The notes beneath the pieces were generated by a model that was not told the DNA's origin, did no database searches, and worked only from the letters and a program-made list of their open reading frames with translations. Made by a program: the position numbers and the translations under genes. This document shows, piece after piece, positions 43,604-52,295 of a DNA stretch of 64,000 nucleotides (the stretch's first letter is position 1; every line of letters starts with the position of its first letter). Source of the DNA: Bradyrhizobium guangzhouense (GTDB lineage Bacteria > Pseudomonadota > Alphaproteobacteria > Rhizobiales > Xanthobacteraceae); NCBI RefSeq assembly GCF_004114955.1, contig NZ_CP030053.1, forward strand, positions 1,612,001-1,676,000, in the 5' to 3' direction.

Positions 43604-43652
43604 GGTGAGGGTACTTTCCCAGGCTTCCACGCGAGGGCCATGGTAATTGGGC

Positions 43653-44669
43653 TCAGAGGTTGTTTCGCAAGAAATCGGCCACCTCGGCCTCGATTCGGCG
43701 ATGGATCGCGGCGCGATCGACCCCTTCGGCGTCCTTGCAGAAGACAGGCACTTCCTTCACGAGTGCGGGCGGGCAGGGATCTATAAAAACAAAGTGTCCA
43801 CCAGGCACGGTTTCCTGCCGCGGCGGGCGCGGCAATGCCGCGGCGAGCGCAAAGATATTGCCTGCCGCGGCGAGTTCACTGTGCTCAGCGCGATAGAGCA
43901 GCGCCGGCATCTGCACCGCGGTCAACGCGTCCCGATCGAACGGGGCGCCGAACGGATCCATCAGCACGAGCGCCTTCGCCGGAAGCACGTCGGCGGTTTG
44001 CCCTAAGATGACGTGCGAGGTGTCATTCGTGTCGATGCCGTCGCAGGCGAGCGGATCGTCGGTGCGGCCGCGGCAGTATGCCGAGAGGTGGGCAAGGTCC
44101 GGTGTTGCGCCGGCGGCGAGGAGTGCCACCGCCCCGCCAAACGAGAAGCCGGCAATACCTAAGCGCGAACGATCCGCTTGCGCGGCGAAGCGTTCGTCGG
44201 CGAGTACCTGATCGAGAGCTTGATGCAGTTGTCGCGGTCGATTCTGAAGCGGCTTGGCCCCAGAATGGAACGGCGCGATGACGATAAAGCCCTGTCGAGC
44301 CAGCGAGGCAATAAGATCGCGGAGAGGCAGGGGGCTTCCGCCACGACCATCGCCATGTGAGAACAGCAGAACCGGGAACGGTTTCGCCGTGGCGATCGGT
44401 GCGTTAAGACTCGCGTGGATGGTCCACGGCCCGGCCTCGAATGGGGCTTCCGGTACGTCGGTCGGATAGGCTACGAGAACCTCAAACGGGGCTGTCTTAA
44501 ACGGGACTGCGTCCTGCACGGTAACGCGCGCGACACCGGCTCGATACGGACCCTCCGCGCGCGCAGACGGGCTGTCGACGAGTGGCACAAGCACCGAAAG
44601 CGCCATCGCCGCTGCAAGAACGGGTAGTCTGGCAGGTCGCTTGCACACGGTGGCTACTCCTCGTTTCAT
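43653..44669 (-). CDS. Secreted dienelactone hydrolase-like alpha/beta hydrolase
   Basis: A 338-residue protein with a signal peptide (about 14-38, ending 'SARA'). The nucleophile Ser is in 'GFSFGGA', with 'LLFSHGDGRGGS' as the oxyanion region and His in 'VPGGHFVFID'. It resembles the platelet-activating-factor acetylhydrolase/DLH-like group. ATG 44669 is used, but GTG 44648 has a better GAGGAG Shine-Dalgarno. It is on the minus strand between the uxuA gene and its duplicated 3' fragment, so it may have been inserted there. Confidence 0.82.
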   Translation of the reverse strand: MKRGVATVCKRPARLPVLAAAMALSVLVPLVDSPSARAEGPYRAGVARVTVQDAVPFKTAPFEVLVAYPTDVPEAPFEAGPWTIHASLNAPIATAKPFPVLLFSHGDGRGGSPLPLRDLIASLARQGFIVIAPFHSGAKPLQNRPRQLHQALDQVLADERFAAQADRSRLGIAGFSFGGAVALLAAGATPDLAHLSAYCRGRTDDPLACDGIDTNDTSHVILGQTADVLPAKALVLMDPFGAPFDRDALTAVQMPALLYRAEHSELAAAGNIFALAAALPRPPRQETVPGGHFVFIDPCPPALVKEVPVFCKDAEGVDRAAIHRRIEAEVADFLRNNL

Positions 44670-44871
44670 ACGGGATATCTGACGGAAGGCTGTTCCGGTT
44701 TGAGCATCCGGCCGGTTCGGCTTGTCTTCGCGAACGGCAATAAGCAACGTAGTAAAGTACCCTGCCTTCCCCGGACCGAGCAATCAGGTCCAGCAAGTTT
44801 TTCGACGTCCACCGATCGCGCGGAGTGTCGGGAATGGCCGCCCAAATCGAATCCCTCTGCAGAAAGACTCT

Positions 44872-44930
44872 GGATTGCTTCCGCCTTCGCCAAGGCTTCG
44901 GCGGACAAGTCGCTGCGCTCGCAATGACGG
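44872..44930. repeat. Rhizobial palindromic intergenic repeat
   Basis: A palindromic segment begins with GGATTGC and ends with GCAATGACGG. The inner arms CCGCC (44881-44885) and GGCGG (44900-44904) can pair. Elements of this type occur between genes in Bradyrhizobium (from memory). The rest of the 417-base gap from 44670 to 45086 holds this repeat, the uxuA fragment and the promoter region of the MlrC-like gene. Confidence 0.55.
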
Positions 44931-44952
44931 GGAGAGAGCGGGGCGGTCCCGC

Positions 44953-45021
44953 TACGGTGCAATCGGCCGCCTCCGCGGTCTCGCAGAGCTGCGCGGCGCC
45001 ATTCGGGCGATCATGCATTAA
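44953..45021 (+). pseudogene. Diverged duplicate of the uxuA 3' end
   Basis: These 69 bases translate to 22 residues, 'YGAIGRLRGLAELRGAIRAI' plus Met-His and a stop, matching the last residues of UxuA (43454-43524, 'YTAIGRLRGLAELRGAIRAI' plus Glu-His-Gln). About three quarters of the DNA is identical, so it is not a recent tandem copy. No other part of uxuA precedes it. It is either the remnant of a second uxuA or the original end displaced by an insertion (inference). Confidence 0.85.
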
Positions 45022-45086
45022 AGACGGTTGCGCCGGGCCGCCATAGCGGGCGTTATTGCGCTTCTCAATGTGAGAAGTGAAATCCC

Positions 45087-46544
45087 ATGCGCGTCTTTTC
45101 CGCCGCCCTTGCCACCGAGACGAACACCTTTGCGCCGATGCCGACGGGCGTGTCGGCGTTTCACGAGCGCGCCTACTATCCGGCGGGGAAGCATCCCGAT
45201 GCAATGCAGATGCACGGCGGCCCGCTCTGGGCCGCGCGTGAGGTCGGGCCGTCGCGCGGCTGGACGCTGATCGAGGGGCTGGTGGCGGCGGCCGTGCCGA
45301 ACGGCATCGTGACGCGCACAGCCTATGAAAGTCTCCGCGATCAGCTGCTTGCGGATCTCAAGGCGGCGCTTCCCGTCGACATGGTCCTGCTCGGCATGCA
45401 CGGCGCCATGGTCGCCGACGGCTATGACGATTGCGAAGGGGACCTCCTGGCGCGCGTCCGGCAGATCGTGGGACCGGATACGATCGTTGGCGGCACGCTC
45501 GATCCGCACACCCATCTCAGCGACGCGATGGTCGGGAATGCCGACCTCCTGATCTGCTGGAAGGAGTATCCGCACACGGACATCCTGGAGCGGGCGCGGG
45601 AGCTCGTCGACTTCTGCACGGCGCTGGCCGAGAAGCGCCTCGAGCTGCGCGTTGCGGTCGTCGACACCGGGATGATCGCGCCGCTGCACACCACGCGCGA
45701 GCCGGGCAAGAGCTTTGTGAACCGCGTGCGCGCGCTCGAGGGCAAGGACGGCATCGTCTCCATCTCCCCCGTGCACGGCTTTGCGTCGGGCGATGTGCCT
45801 GACATGGGCACCAGGATGCTGGTCTACAGCGATGCCGCCGTCGATCCGGACGGCGCCCGGGGAAAAGATGTGGCGCAGCGCCTCGCGCGCGAGCTGTGCG
45901 ACATGCGCGAGACGCTGAGCGAGCCGCCCACCGGGATCGATGCCGCGATCGACGCCGCGCTCGCCGCGAACGGCACGGTCGTGCTCGGCGATGGCAGCGA
46001 CAATCCGGGCGGCGGCGCACCCGGCGATTCGACCTATATCCTGCGGCGGCTCATCGATCGCAACGTCGCGAGCGCCTGTCTCGGGCCATTGTGGGATCCG
46101 GGCGCGGTACGGATCGCCTTCGATGCCGGGGTCGGCGCGCGCCTTCCCTTGCGCATCGGCGGCAAGATCGGGCCATTGTCGGGCGATCCTGTCGACGCGG
46201 TCTGGGAGATCCGCGCGCTCAAGCCGGACATGGTCATGACGGGACTTGCGGGAACGCCGGCGAAACTCGGCGACTGCGCGCTTGTCGCCTCTGACGGCGT
46301 CGAGGTCGTGCTCTCGACCTTCCGCTGCCAGGCCTTCGGCGTCGACCTCTTCACCCAGCTCGGGCTCGATCCCGCGCAGCGCAAGATCGTCGTCGTCAAG
46401 TCGTCGCAGCATTTCCGCGCGTCCTTCGAGCCGATTGCCACGCGCGTCATCATGGTCGACGCGCCCGGCGTCGTGGCCCGCGACATCACCAAGCTGCCGT
46501 ATCGCAAGATCAAGCGGCCGAAATGGCCGTTGGATGCGATCTGA
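45087..46544 (+). CDS. MlrC-like metalloprotein (M81 family)
   Basis: A 485-residue protein. The start 'MRVFSAALATETNTFAPMPTG' is diagnostic of the MlrC family (microcystin degradation accessory). 'GTLDPHTHLSD' supplies probable metal-binding His and Asp residues, with 'DGSDNPGGGAPGD' further on. In most bacteria the substrate is unknown, and microcystin degradation should not be assumed. No obvious link to hexuronate genes is visible. The gene starts 65 bases after the uxuA fragment. Confidence 0.88.
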   Translation: MRVFSAALATETNTFAPMPTGVSAFHERAYYPAGKHPDAMQMHGGPLWAAREVGPSRGWTLIEGLVAAAVPNGIVTRTAYESLRDQLLADLKAALPVDMVLLGMHGAMVADGYDDCEGDLLARVRQIVGPDTIVGGTLDPHTHLSDAMVGNADLLICWKEYPHTDILERARELVDFCTALAEKRLELRVAVVDTGMIAPLHTTREPGKSFVNRVRALEGKDGIVSISPVHGFASGDVPDMGTRMLVYSDAAVDPDGARGKDVAQRLARELCDMRETLSEPPTGIDAAIDAALAANGTVVLGDGSDNPGGGAPGDSTYILRRLIDRNVASACLGPLWDPGAVRIAFDAGVGARLPLRIGGKIGPLSGDPVDAVWEIRALKPDMVMTGLAGTPAKLGDCALVASDGVEVVLSTFRCQAFGVDLFTQLGLDPAQRKIVVVKSSQHFRASFEPIATRVIMVDAPGVVARDITKLPYRKIKRPKWPLDAI

Positions 46545-46643
46545 CGGCCGGCCGGTCGTCAACGGTCAGGCGAGAAAATCGCTGCGGTTCACGCGGCGAG
46601 CACGCGGCAGAAGAGTGGGGAGACGATTGTCGCGCCGTTCTCG

Positions 46644-46750
46644 GTGTCATCGCCCGACTTGATCGGGCGATCCAGTATTCCAGAGACGGCTCTGATTGAA
46701 TTGATAGGCTGCGGCGTACTGGATGCCCCGGTCAAGCCGGGGCCTGACTG
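46644..46750. repeat. Dispersed intergenic repeat, copy A
   Basis: This copy reads GTGTCATCGCCCGACTTGAT at its start, with CATCGCCCG/CGGGCGAT arms, and ends with GGATGCCCCGGTCAAGCCGG. It matches the element at 61692-61812 in both end palindromes and in GGCGTACTGGATGCCCC. Together with the copy at 61692 it is a short non-autonomous element; no transposase is present. Confidence 0.75.
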
Positions 46751-46767
46751 CGAATGTGTGGCGGCTG

Positions 46768-47421
46768 CTAGGCCTTCGCCCCCAGCCACGCCAGGATCAT
46801 CTCCACGATCTGCGTCCTGCTCTTCGCCAGCACCTTGGGCTCGCTGAGGTCCCGATCGAACAGCGCCCCGAAGGTGTGCCGGTTGGCGACGCGGAAGAAG
46901 CAGTAGGAGGAGATGGCGAGATGCAGATCGATGGCGTCGACGTCGTCGCGGAACACACCCTCGCTGCGGCCGCGCTTGAGGAGACGATCGAGCGTCGCGA
47001 TCACGCTGGCGTTGAGCTGGCGGAGCTGCTGGTTCTGCTTCAGGTGCTTGCCGTGGTGGATGTTCTCGATCGAGACGAGGCGGATGAAGTTCGGGTTGCG
47101 CTCGTCATGGTCGAAGGTCGCCTCGATCAGCCGGCGCAGGCCTTCGCGCGCGTCGCAGCTGGCGATGTCGAGCTGGTCTTCCAGCGCGCGGATGCTGCGA
47201 TAGGCTTCTTCCAGCACGGCGAGGTAGAGCTGCTCCTTGCCGCCGAAATAATAATAGATCATCCGCTTGGAAGTGCGGGTCCGCGCCGCGATCGCATCGA
47301 CGCGGGCGCCGGAATAGCCCTCCGAGGCGAATTCGGCCATCGCCACTTCGAGGATGTCGCGCTTGGTGCGCTCGGGGTCATTGGTGCGCTTCGATGGCGG
47401 TGGCATGCGCTTGAGCATCAC
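46768..47421 (-). CDS. TetR-family regulator
   Basis: A 217-residue repressor. The N-terminal helix-turn-helix (about 15-65) includes 'RDILEVAMAEFASEGYSGARVDAIA' in part and 'SKRMIYYYFGGKEQLYLAVLE', typical of TetR. The C-terminal ligand-binding region is helical. A palindrome at 47508 lies between it and the divergent permease, and is the likely operator. The inducer is not visible. Confidence 0.9.
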   Translation of the reverse strand: MMLKRMPPPSKRTNDPERTKRDILEVAMAEFASEGYSGARVDAIAARTRTSKRMIYYYFGGKEQLYLAVLEEAYRSIRALEDQLDIASCDAREGLRRLIEATFDHDERNPNFIRLVSIENIHHGKHLKQNQQLRQLNASVIATLDRLLKRGRSEGVFRDDVDAIDLHLAISSYCFFRVANRHTFGALFDRDLSEPKVLAKSRTQIVEMILAWLGAKA

Positions 47422-47507
47422 TGTTTCTCCCGCCCGTTTCTATGGATCACCTTGAAGGTGAAGGCAAATTTCGTCCAATCCGACGTTTTTCAACGCGGCC
47501 TTGCATA

Positions 47508-47527
47508 AACGTACTAGTTCGTACATT
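47508..47527. promoter_or_regulatory. Candidate TetR operator overlapping a promoter
   Basis: GTAC (47511-47514) and GTAC (47521-47524) with flanking AA and TT form an interrupted palindrome of the TetR/AcrR operator type. TTGCAT (47501-47506) and CATTAT (47524-47529) could be -35 and -10 elements of the permease promoter with 17-base spacing; the operator lies between them, as expected for repression. Confidence 0.55.
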
Positions 47528-47633
47528 ATGGATCGAAGCCAGGGTTGCGGCAACCAAAAGCAATAAGCGCGCGCAAGGCCGGACGGGCATGACGCGAGCT
47601 GCGACCGCCATCGCTCACGGGGAGGACTATCGA

Positions 47634-48971
47634 ATGAGCTTGACCTCAACTGCATCGCTGCACGCGCCTGATCGCGCGGACGTTTCGCAAAACAGGCTGC
47701 CCAAGCGCGCCGCGCTGGTCAGCTTCGTCGGCAGCATGCTCGAATACTACGACTTCTTCATCTACGGCACGGCCGCCGCGCTGATCTTTCCAAAAGTGTT
47801 CTTCGCCAATGTCGATCCCGGCACGGCGACGCTGCTTGCGCTGCTGTCGTTCGGCATCGGCTACATCGCGCGTCCGGTCGGCGCCGTGATCCTCGGTCAT
47901 TTCGGCGACCGCATCGGCCGCAAGACCGTGTTGCTGTTCACGCTGGTGGTGATGGGCCTCTCGACGCTTGCGATCGGCCTGTTGCCTGACGCGAAGACCA
48001 TCGGCAGTGCCGCGCCCATCATCCTGACGCTGCTGCGCCTGTTGCAGGGCCTGTCGGCCGCCGGCGAGCAGAGCGGGGCGAACTCGCTGACGCTGGAGCA
48101 CTCCGCCAACTCCAATCGCGCTTTCTTCACGAGCTGGACGCTGAGCGGCACCCAGGCCGGCGCGATCCTGGCGACGCTGGTGTTCATTCCCGTCGCCAGC
48201 ATGCCGGAAGATCAATTGCTGAGCTGGGGCTGGCGCATTCCGTTCCTGCTCTCGGCGCTGGTGCTGCTGGTCGCCTATCTGGTGCGCCGGACCATGCCGG
48301 AAACGCCGGTGTTCGAGAACATCAAGGACAAGGCGCAAGTCGCGCGCTTCCCCGTCGTCGCACTGCTGCGCGACTATTGGCCTGACGTGCTGCGCGTCAT
48401 TGTCTGCGCGCTGATCGCGACCGTCTCTACCCTGACCGCCGTGTTCGCGCTCGGCTATGCCACCAGCAAGTTCGGCGTTGCACGCCCGACCATGCTGTGG
48501 GCCGGCGCGCTCGGCAACGTCGTGGCGCTGTTCGCGCAGCCGCTCTGGGCCTTGCTCGCCGACAGGATCGGCCGCAAGCCGGTGTTCATCGGCGGCGTGC
48601 TCGGCTGCGCCGTGCTGCTGTTCCCGTACTTCATGCTGGTGACGTCGGGCAGCACGCCGGCGATCTTCACTGCTGCGATCGGCCTCTACATCATCTACTC
48701 TGCCCCGAACGCGATCTGGCCGTCGTTCTACGCGGAGATGTTCGAAGCGCGGGTGCGCTATTCGGGTACTGCGATCGGGACCCAGCTCGGCTTCCTCGCC
48801 GCCGGCTTCACGCCGCTGGTGAGCGCGAGCCTCGTCGGTGAGGGACCGAACGGCTGGATCCCGGTCGCGATCTTCGTCGCCGGCTGCTGCGTCGCCTCGG
48901 CCGCGGCCGCAATGACCGCGCGCGAGACCCACAAGGTCGACATCGCCGATCTCGGCAAGCGTGGCGCGTGA
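47634..48971 (+). CDS. MFS permease, MHS family
   Basis: A 445-residue permease with 12 predicted membrane segments. The signature 'ALVSFVGSMLEYYDFFIYGT' is at residues about 28-47, with MFS motifs 'GHFGDRIGRKTVL' and 'WALLADRIGRKPVF'. It is a second MHS-type permease in this window and is not close to the one at 34149. GGGGAGG lies 9 bases before the ATG at 47634, which favours this start over the longer frame. It is divergent from the TetR gene and followed by a carboxylesterase, probably one operon. Confidence 0.88.
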   Translation: MSLTSTASLHAPDRADVSQNRLPKRAALVSFVGSMLEYYDFFIYGTAAALIFPKVFFANVDPGTATLLALLSFGIGYIARPVGAVILGHFGDRIGRKTVLLFTLVVMGLSTLAIGLLPDAKTIGSAAPIILTLLRLLQGLSAAGEQSGANSLTLEHSANSNRAFFTSWTLSGTQAGAILATLVFIPVASMPEDQLLSWGWRIPFLLSALVLLVAYLVRRTMPETPVFENIKDKAQVARFPVVALLRDYWPDVLRVIVCALIATVSTLTAVFALGYATSKFGVARPTMLWAGALGNVVALFAQPLWALLADRIGRKPVFIGGVLGCAVLLFPYFMLVTSGSTPAIFTAAIGLYIIYSAPNAIWPSFYAEMFEARVRYSGTAIGTQLGFLAAGFTPLVSASLVGEGPNGWIPVAIFVAGCCVASAAAAMTARETHKVDIADLGKRGA

Positions 48972-48993
48972 GCGCGCGACAGGACAAGCATCG

Positions 48994-50454
48994 ATGCTGA
49001 CCAACGCTGTTCCGACCACGCTCGGCCCCGTCATCGGGGCCGAGCAGGGCCACGTCCGCGCCTTCAAGGGGGTGCCGTTCGCGATCGCGCGGCGCTTTGC
49101 CAAGGCAACGCCGCCGCCTGCATGGACCGAACCGCGCCGCTGCACCGACTATGGTCCCTATGCGCCGCAGCCCGGGCATCTCGATCAGCCGGAGGAGGCC
49201 TGTCTCAGCCTCAACATCTGGACGCCTGTCGGGGCCGATCGCCCGCTGCCGGTGCTGTTCTTCATCCATGGCGGTGCCTTCGTCACCGGCGGTGGCGCCG
49301 ATTATGACGGCGCCTTCCTCGCCGCGCACGGCCCGGCCGTCATCGTCACCATCAACTATCGGCTCGGCCCGCTCGGCTTCCTGCAGCTGCATCGCCACGG
49401 CTTGCGCGACGCCAACAATCTCGCGATCTCGGATTCGCTTGCCGCGCTCGACTGGGTGCACGCCAACATCGCCAATTTCGGCGGCGACCCCGATAAGGTG
49501 ACGCTCTCGGGCCAGTCGGCCGGCGCATCCATGGTGATCGCGCTCGCAGCCCTGCCGCAGGCAAAAGGCAAGTTCGCCCGCGCGCTGGCGCTGAGCGCGC
49601 CCGGCCGCAACATCATGAGCGCGGATCATGCCGACTTCGTCGCGCGCCGCGTGCTGGCCGAGCTCGAAGTCGAGCGGGATGCGGGCGCAATCGTATCCGT
49701 GCCGTTGCCGAAACTCTTCGCAGCCGTCGAGCGCGTCGGCCGCAGGATCGCGGACGAGACCGATTCAGGCACCCTGTTCGGGCCGGTGCTCGACGGCACC
49801 GTGATCCCGCGCGAGCCGCGCCATGTCTTTGCTGAAGGAAGCCTGCGCGACATTCCGCTCTGGCTCGGCTCCTGCCGCGACGAGATGGTGATGTTCCTGA
49901 AGAGCACGCCGCCGGCCGCGATGATCCGCACCACCGAGCGCAACGTGCGCATCGCGCTCGGCGATGCCGGCTGGGACCGCCTGCTGGCCTGCTATCGCGG
50001 CTCGGCTCGCCCGGACGAAGATCCGTACGAAGCGCTGCTGTCGGATGCGTTCTGGCATCGCCCGATGGCTGATCTTGCGCGAAGCCACGCAAAAGCAGGC
50101 GGCGCGGTGTGGCTGAGCCGGTTCGACCATCGCCCGGCGCTGGAGCCGTTCCTGTCGCAGGGGCCGACGCATGGCGCCGACAATGCCTGCCTCTGGGCGC
50201 ATCTGCCCGAGTTCATCGATCGCCCGATCCTGAAGCGCAAGGGCGGCCCGATGACGCCTGCCGACATCGACGTCGCCGCGCGGTTTCAGACCAGCGTGCT
50301 GCGCTTCGTGACGTCAGGCATGCCCGATGTTGCGGAAGCCTGGCCGCGGTTCGAGCCTCGCAACGAGCCGCTCGCCATCTTCGGCCAGCCGTTTCACATT
50401 GTGCCGCTCAATGAAGGTGTACGTGCCCGCCTGTGGGCGGAATTGAGCGCGTGA
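48994..50454 (+). CDS. Type-B carboxylesterase
   Basis: A 486-residue esterase. The nucleophile Ser175 is in 'GQSAGA', the oxyanion hole is 'HGGAF' and the His in 'GPTHGADN' is the probable base. It lacks a signal peptide, so it is likely cytoplasmic. AGGA precedes the ATG at 48994 by about 9 bases. It starts 22 bases after the permease, so it may act on an ester that the permease brings in (inference). Confidence 0.88.
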   Translation: MLTNAVPTTLGPVIGAEQGHVRAFKGVPFAIARRFAKATPPPAWTEPRRCTDYGPYAPQPGHLDQPEEACLSLNIWTPVGADRPLPVLFFIHGGAFVTGGGADYDGAFLAAHGPAVIVTINYRLGPLGFLQLHRHGLRDANNLAISDSLAALDWVHANIANFGGDPDKVTLSGQSAGASMVIALAALPQAKGKFARALALSAPGRNIMSADHADFVARRVLAELEVERDAGAIVSVPLPKLFAAVERVGRRIADETDSGTLFGPVLDGTVIPREPRHVFAEGSLRDIPLWLGSCRDEMVMFLKSTPPAAMIRTTERNVRIALGDAGWDRLLACYRGSARPDEDPYEALLSDAFWHRPMADLARSHAKAGGAVWLSRFDHRPALEPFLSQGPTHGADNACLWAHLPEFIDRPILKRKGGPMTPADIDVAARFQTSVLRFVTSGMPDVAEAWPRFEPRNEPLAIFGQPFHIVPLNEGVRARLWAELSA

Positions 50455-50563
50455 CGCCCGGGGCTCGAAGCCGGCACCTGTAATCTGCTTCACAGGCAGG
50501 CGCGCCGATCTGCGCTAGAGGAAGTCGGGCCCCGCGTCCGCGCGGCCGACTTCGGAGCTGGCG

Positions 50564-50722
50564 ATGATTGCTGCACTGGCAAGAGCAATATCCCGCGCGA
50601 CGGGAACCAATGTCGACATCGAGACTCTGAAGATCCTCGTGATCTTCTCGGGCGCGGGCCTCCTGGTCTCGCTCGTCGCCGCGATGATCTACGGGCAGGC
50701 GCTCAACGCCGCTCTGTTCTGA
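50564..50722 (+). CDS. Small membrane protein, unknown
   Basis: A 52-residue ORF not shown by longer-ORF calls. The start 'MIAALARAISRATGTNVDI' is followed by a hydrophobic segment (about 22-44, 'ILVIFSGAGLLVSLVAAMIY') and a short tail. GGAG lies 6 bases before the ATG. It is convergent with the minus-strand permease gene and follows the carboxylesterase by 109 bases. Coding status is likely but not certain. Confidence 0.6.
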   Translation: MIAALARAISRATGTNVDIETLKILVIFSGAGLLVSLVAAMIYGQALNAALF

Positions 50723-50733
50723 GCGCGTTGCAA

Positions 50734-52050
50734 TCAGGCCACCGGCTCCCTGGGACGGCTCCGCTCACGCGGCGCCAGCGGCGGTGCCTGCTTCAGCGGA
50801 GCTGCTTCGCGCGGCGCGGCGTCACTGCCTGAGACATGTTCGACCGGCGCAGGGCCGGTGTCGCGCCAGGCGACGAACCAGATCAACAAGCCGAGGACCG
50901 CCAGACCGGCCCCGACGGGACCCGTGGAGGTCCAGCCGAATCCCTGGCGAATGGCAAGGCCGCCGAGGAAGGGGCCGAGCGCATTGGCGGTGTTGAAGGC
51001 CGAATGATTGAGCGCGGCGGCGAGCGCCTGCGCGTCTCCCGCGACGTCCATCAGCCGCGTCTGCAGGACGGCACCGAGCGCGACGCTGGCGCCGATGGCA
51101 AAGATGTCGATCGCGAGCAGCCAGGGATTGCCGGCGACGAGCGGAAAGACCAGCAGCGCCACGGTTGCAAACACCAGAATGCCGCCCGCCGTCGGCATCA
51201 AGGCGCGGTCGGCGAAGCGCGGCACGAACAGATTGCCGAGCGTGGCGCCGATGCCGAAGATCGCCAGGAAGAACGGGATGACCTCGGTGCTCACCTTGGT
51301 GACCTCGATCAATGTCGTCGCCAGATAAGTGTAGACGGCGAACATGCCGCCGAAGCCGATGGCGCTGATCGCGAGCGTGGTCCAGACGCGACGGCTCCTC
51401 AGCGCGCCGAGCTCGCGCAGCGGGTCCGAGCGGCCGGCCTGGTCGCGCGGCGCGAACAGCGCGCAGAGCAGAACCGTGAGCAACGCCAATACCGACACGA
51501 GGCCGAAGCTCGCGCGCCAGCCGACCGCCTGGCCGATCAGATTGGCGAGCGGCACGCCGATGATGGTGGCGACGGTCAGCCCCAGCATCACCTGGCCGAC
51601 CACCTGCGAGCGGCGATGTTGCGGAACGAGCGAGGCGGCAACCAGCGCGGCGATACCGAAATAGGCGCCGTGGGGCAGGCCCGAGAGGAAGCGGGCCGCG
51701 ACCATCGAACCAAAGCTGGGGGCCAGCGCGGTGAGGGCATTGCCGAGCGCGAACACGGCCATCAGCGCCAGGAGCTGCGTACGCCGCGCGAATTTCGCGC
51801 CGAGCACCGCGATCAACGGCGCGCCCAGCACCACGCCGAGCGCGTAGGCGCTGATCGCGTGTCCGGCGGTCGGCTCGTCGATGTGAAGGTCAGCCGCGAA
51901 GAACGGCAGCAGGCTCATCGATGCGAACTCGGTGGTCCCGATCGCAAAGCCGCCCATCGCGAGCGAGAACAGGACGACGGCGAAATGAGGGGGCGCTGAA
52001 TTGGGTTTCAGTTTCGCGCTTGGCGAAGTCGCGTGAGGCGAGGTCGTCAT
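50734..52050 (-). CDS. MFS efflux permease, DHA1/AraJ-like
   Basis: A 438-residue permease with 12 predicted membrane segments and the DHA1-type motif 'FAIGTTEFASMSLLPFFAADL' in the first segment, typical of sugar or drug efflux proteins (AraJ, SotB, YdhP). The C-terminal tail (about 400-438) is Pro/Arg-rich. The ATG at 52050 has AGGA 5 bases upstream; an alternative ATG at 52101 is possible. The substrate is not inferable. Confidence 0.85.
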   Translation of the reverse strand: MTTSPHATSPSAKLKPNSAPPHFAVVLFSLAMGGFAIGTTEFASMSLLPFFAADLHIDEPTAGHAISAYALGVVLGAPLIAVLGAKFARRTQLLALMAVFALGNALTALAPSFGSMVAARFLSGLPHGAYFGIAALVAASLVPQHRRSQVVGQVMLGLTVATIIGVPLANLIGQAVGWRASFGLVSVLALLTVLLCALFAPRDQAGRSDPLRELGALRSRRVWTTLAISAIGFGGMFAVYTYLATTLIEVTKVSTEVIPFFLAIFGIGATLGNLFVPRFADRALMPTAGGILVFATVALLVFPLVAGNPWLLAIDIFAIGASVALGAVLQTRLMDVAGDAQALAAALNHSAFNTANALGPFLGGLAIRQGFGWTSTGPVGAGLAVLGLLIWFVAWRDTGPAPVEHVSGSDAAPREAAPLKQAPPLAPRERSRPREPVA

Positions 52051-52295
52051 GTGTCCTGCATGGGTGACGGCAACGGGAACCAGCCCGGCGAACGTCGCCA
52101 TCCCTGCAGTCTTTGTCTCACCTACTTAAACGCGCACGGATTCCCGTCAACACCGGAAGGCCCACGTAAGGCGGCACGCATATCAGCGTCCCGGTTTGCT
52201 CAGGGCATCCGCGTCAATCTGTCCGGTGGATCGGCACAAGAACGTCATCAGCCGCGCGTTGCGCAGCCGAAGACGTCCGGGACCCGAATGGCCGA

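Noticed and set aside
45087..46544. Microcystin degradation operon, from the MlrC-like gene.
   Set aside because: mlrA, mlrB and mlrD are absent; MlrC-like genes are widespread with unknown substrates.
47646..49145. 499-residue minus-strand frame over the permease gene.
   Set aside because: Antisense to a clear MFS permease and to the carboxylesterase start; shadow composition.
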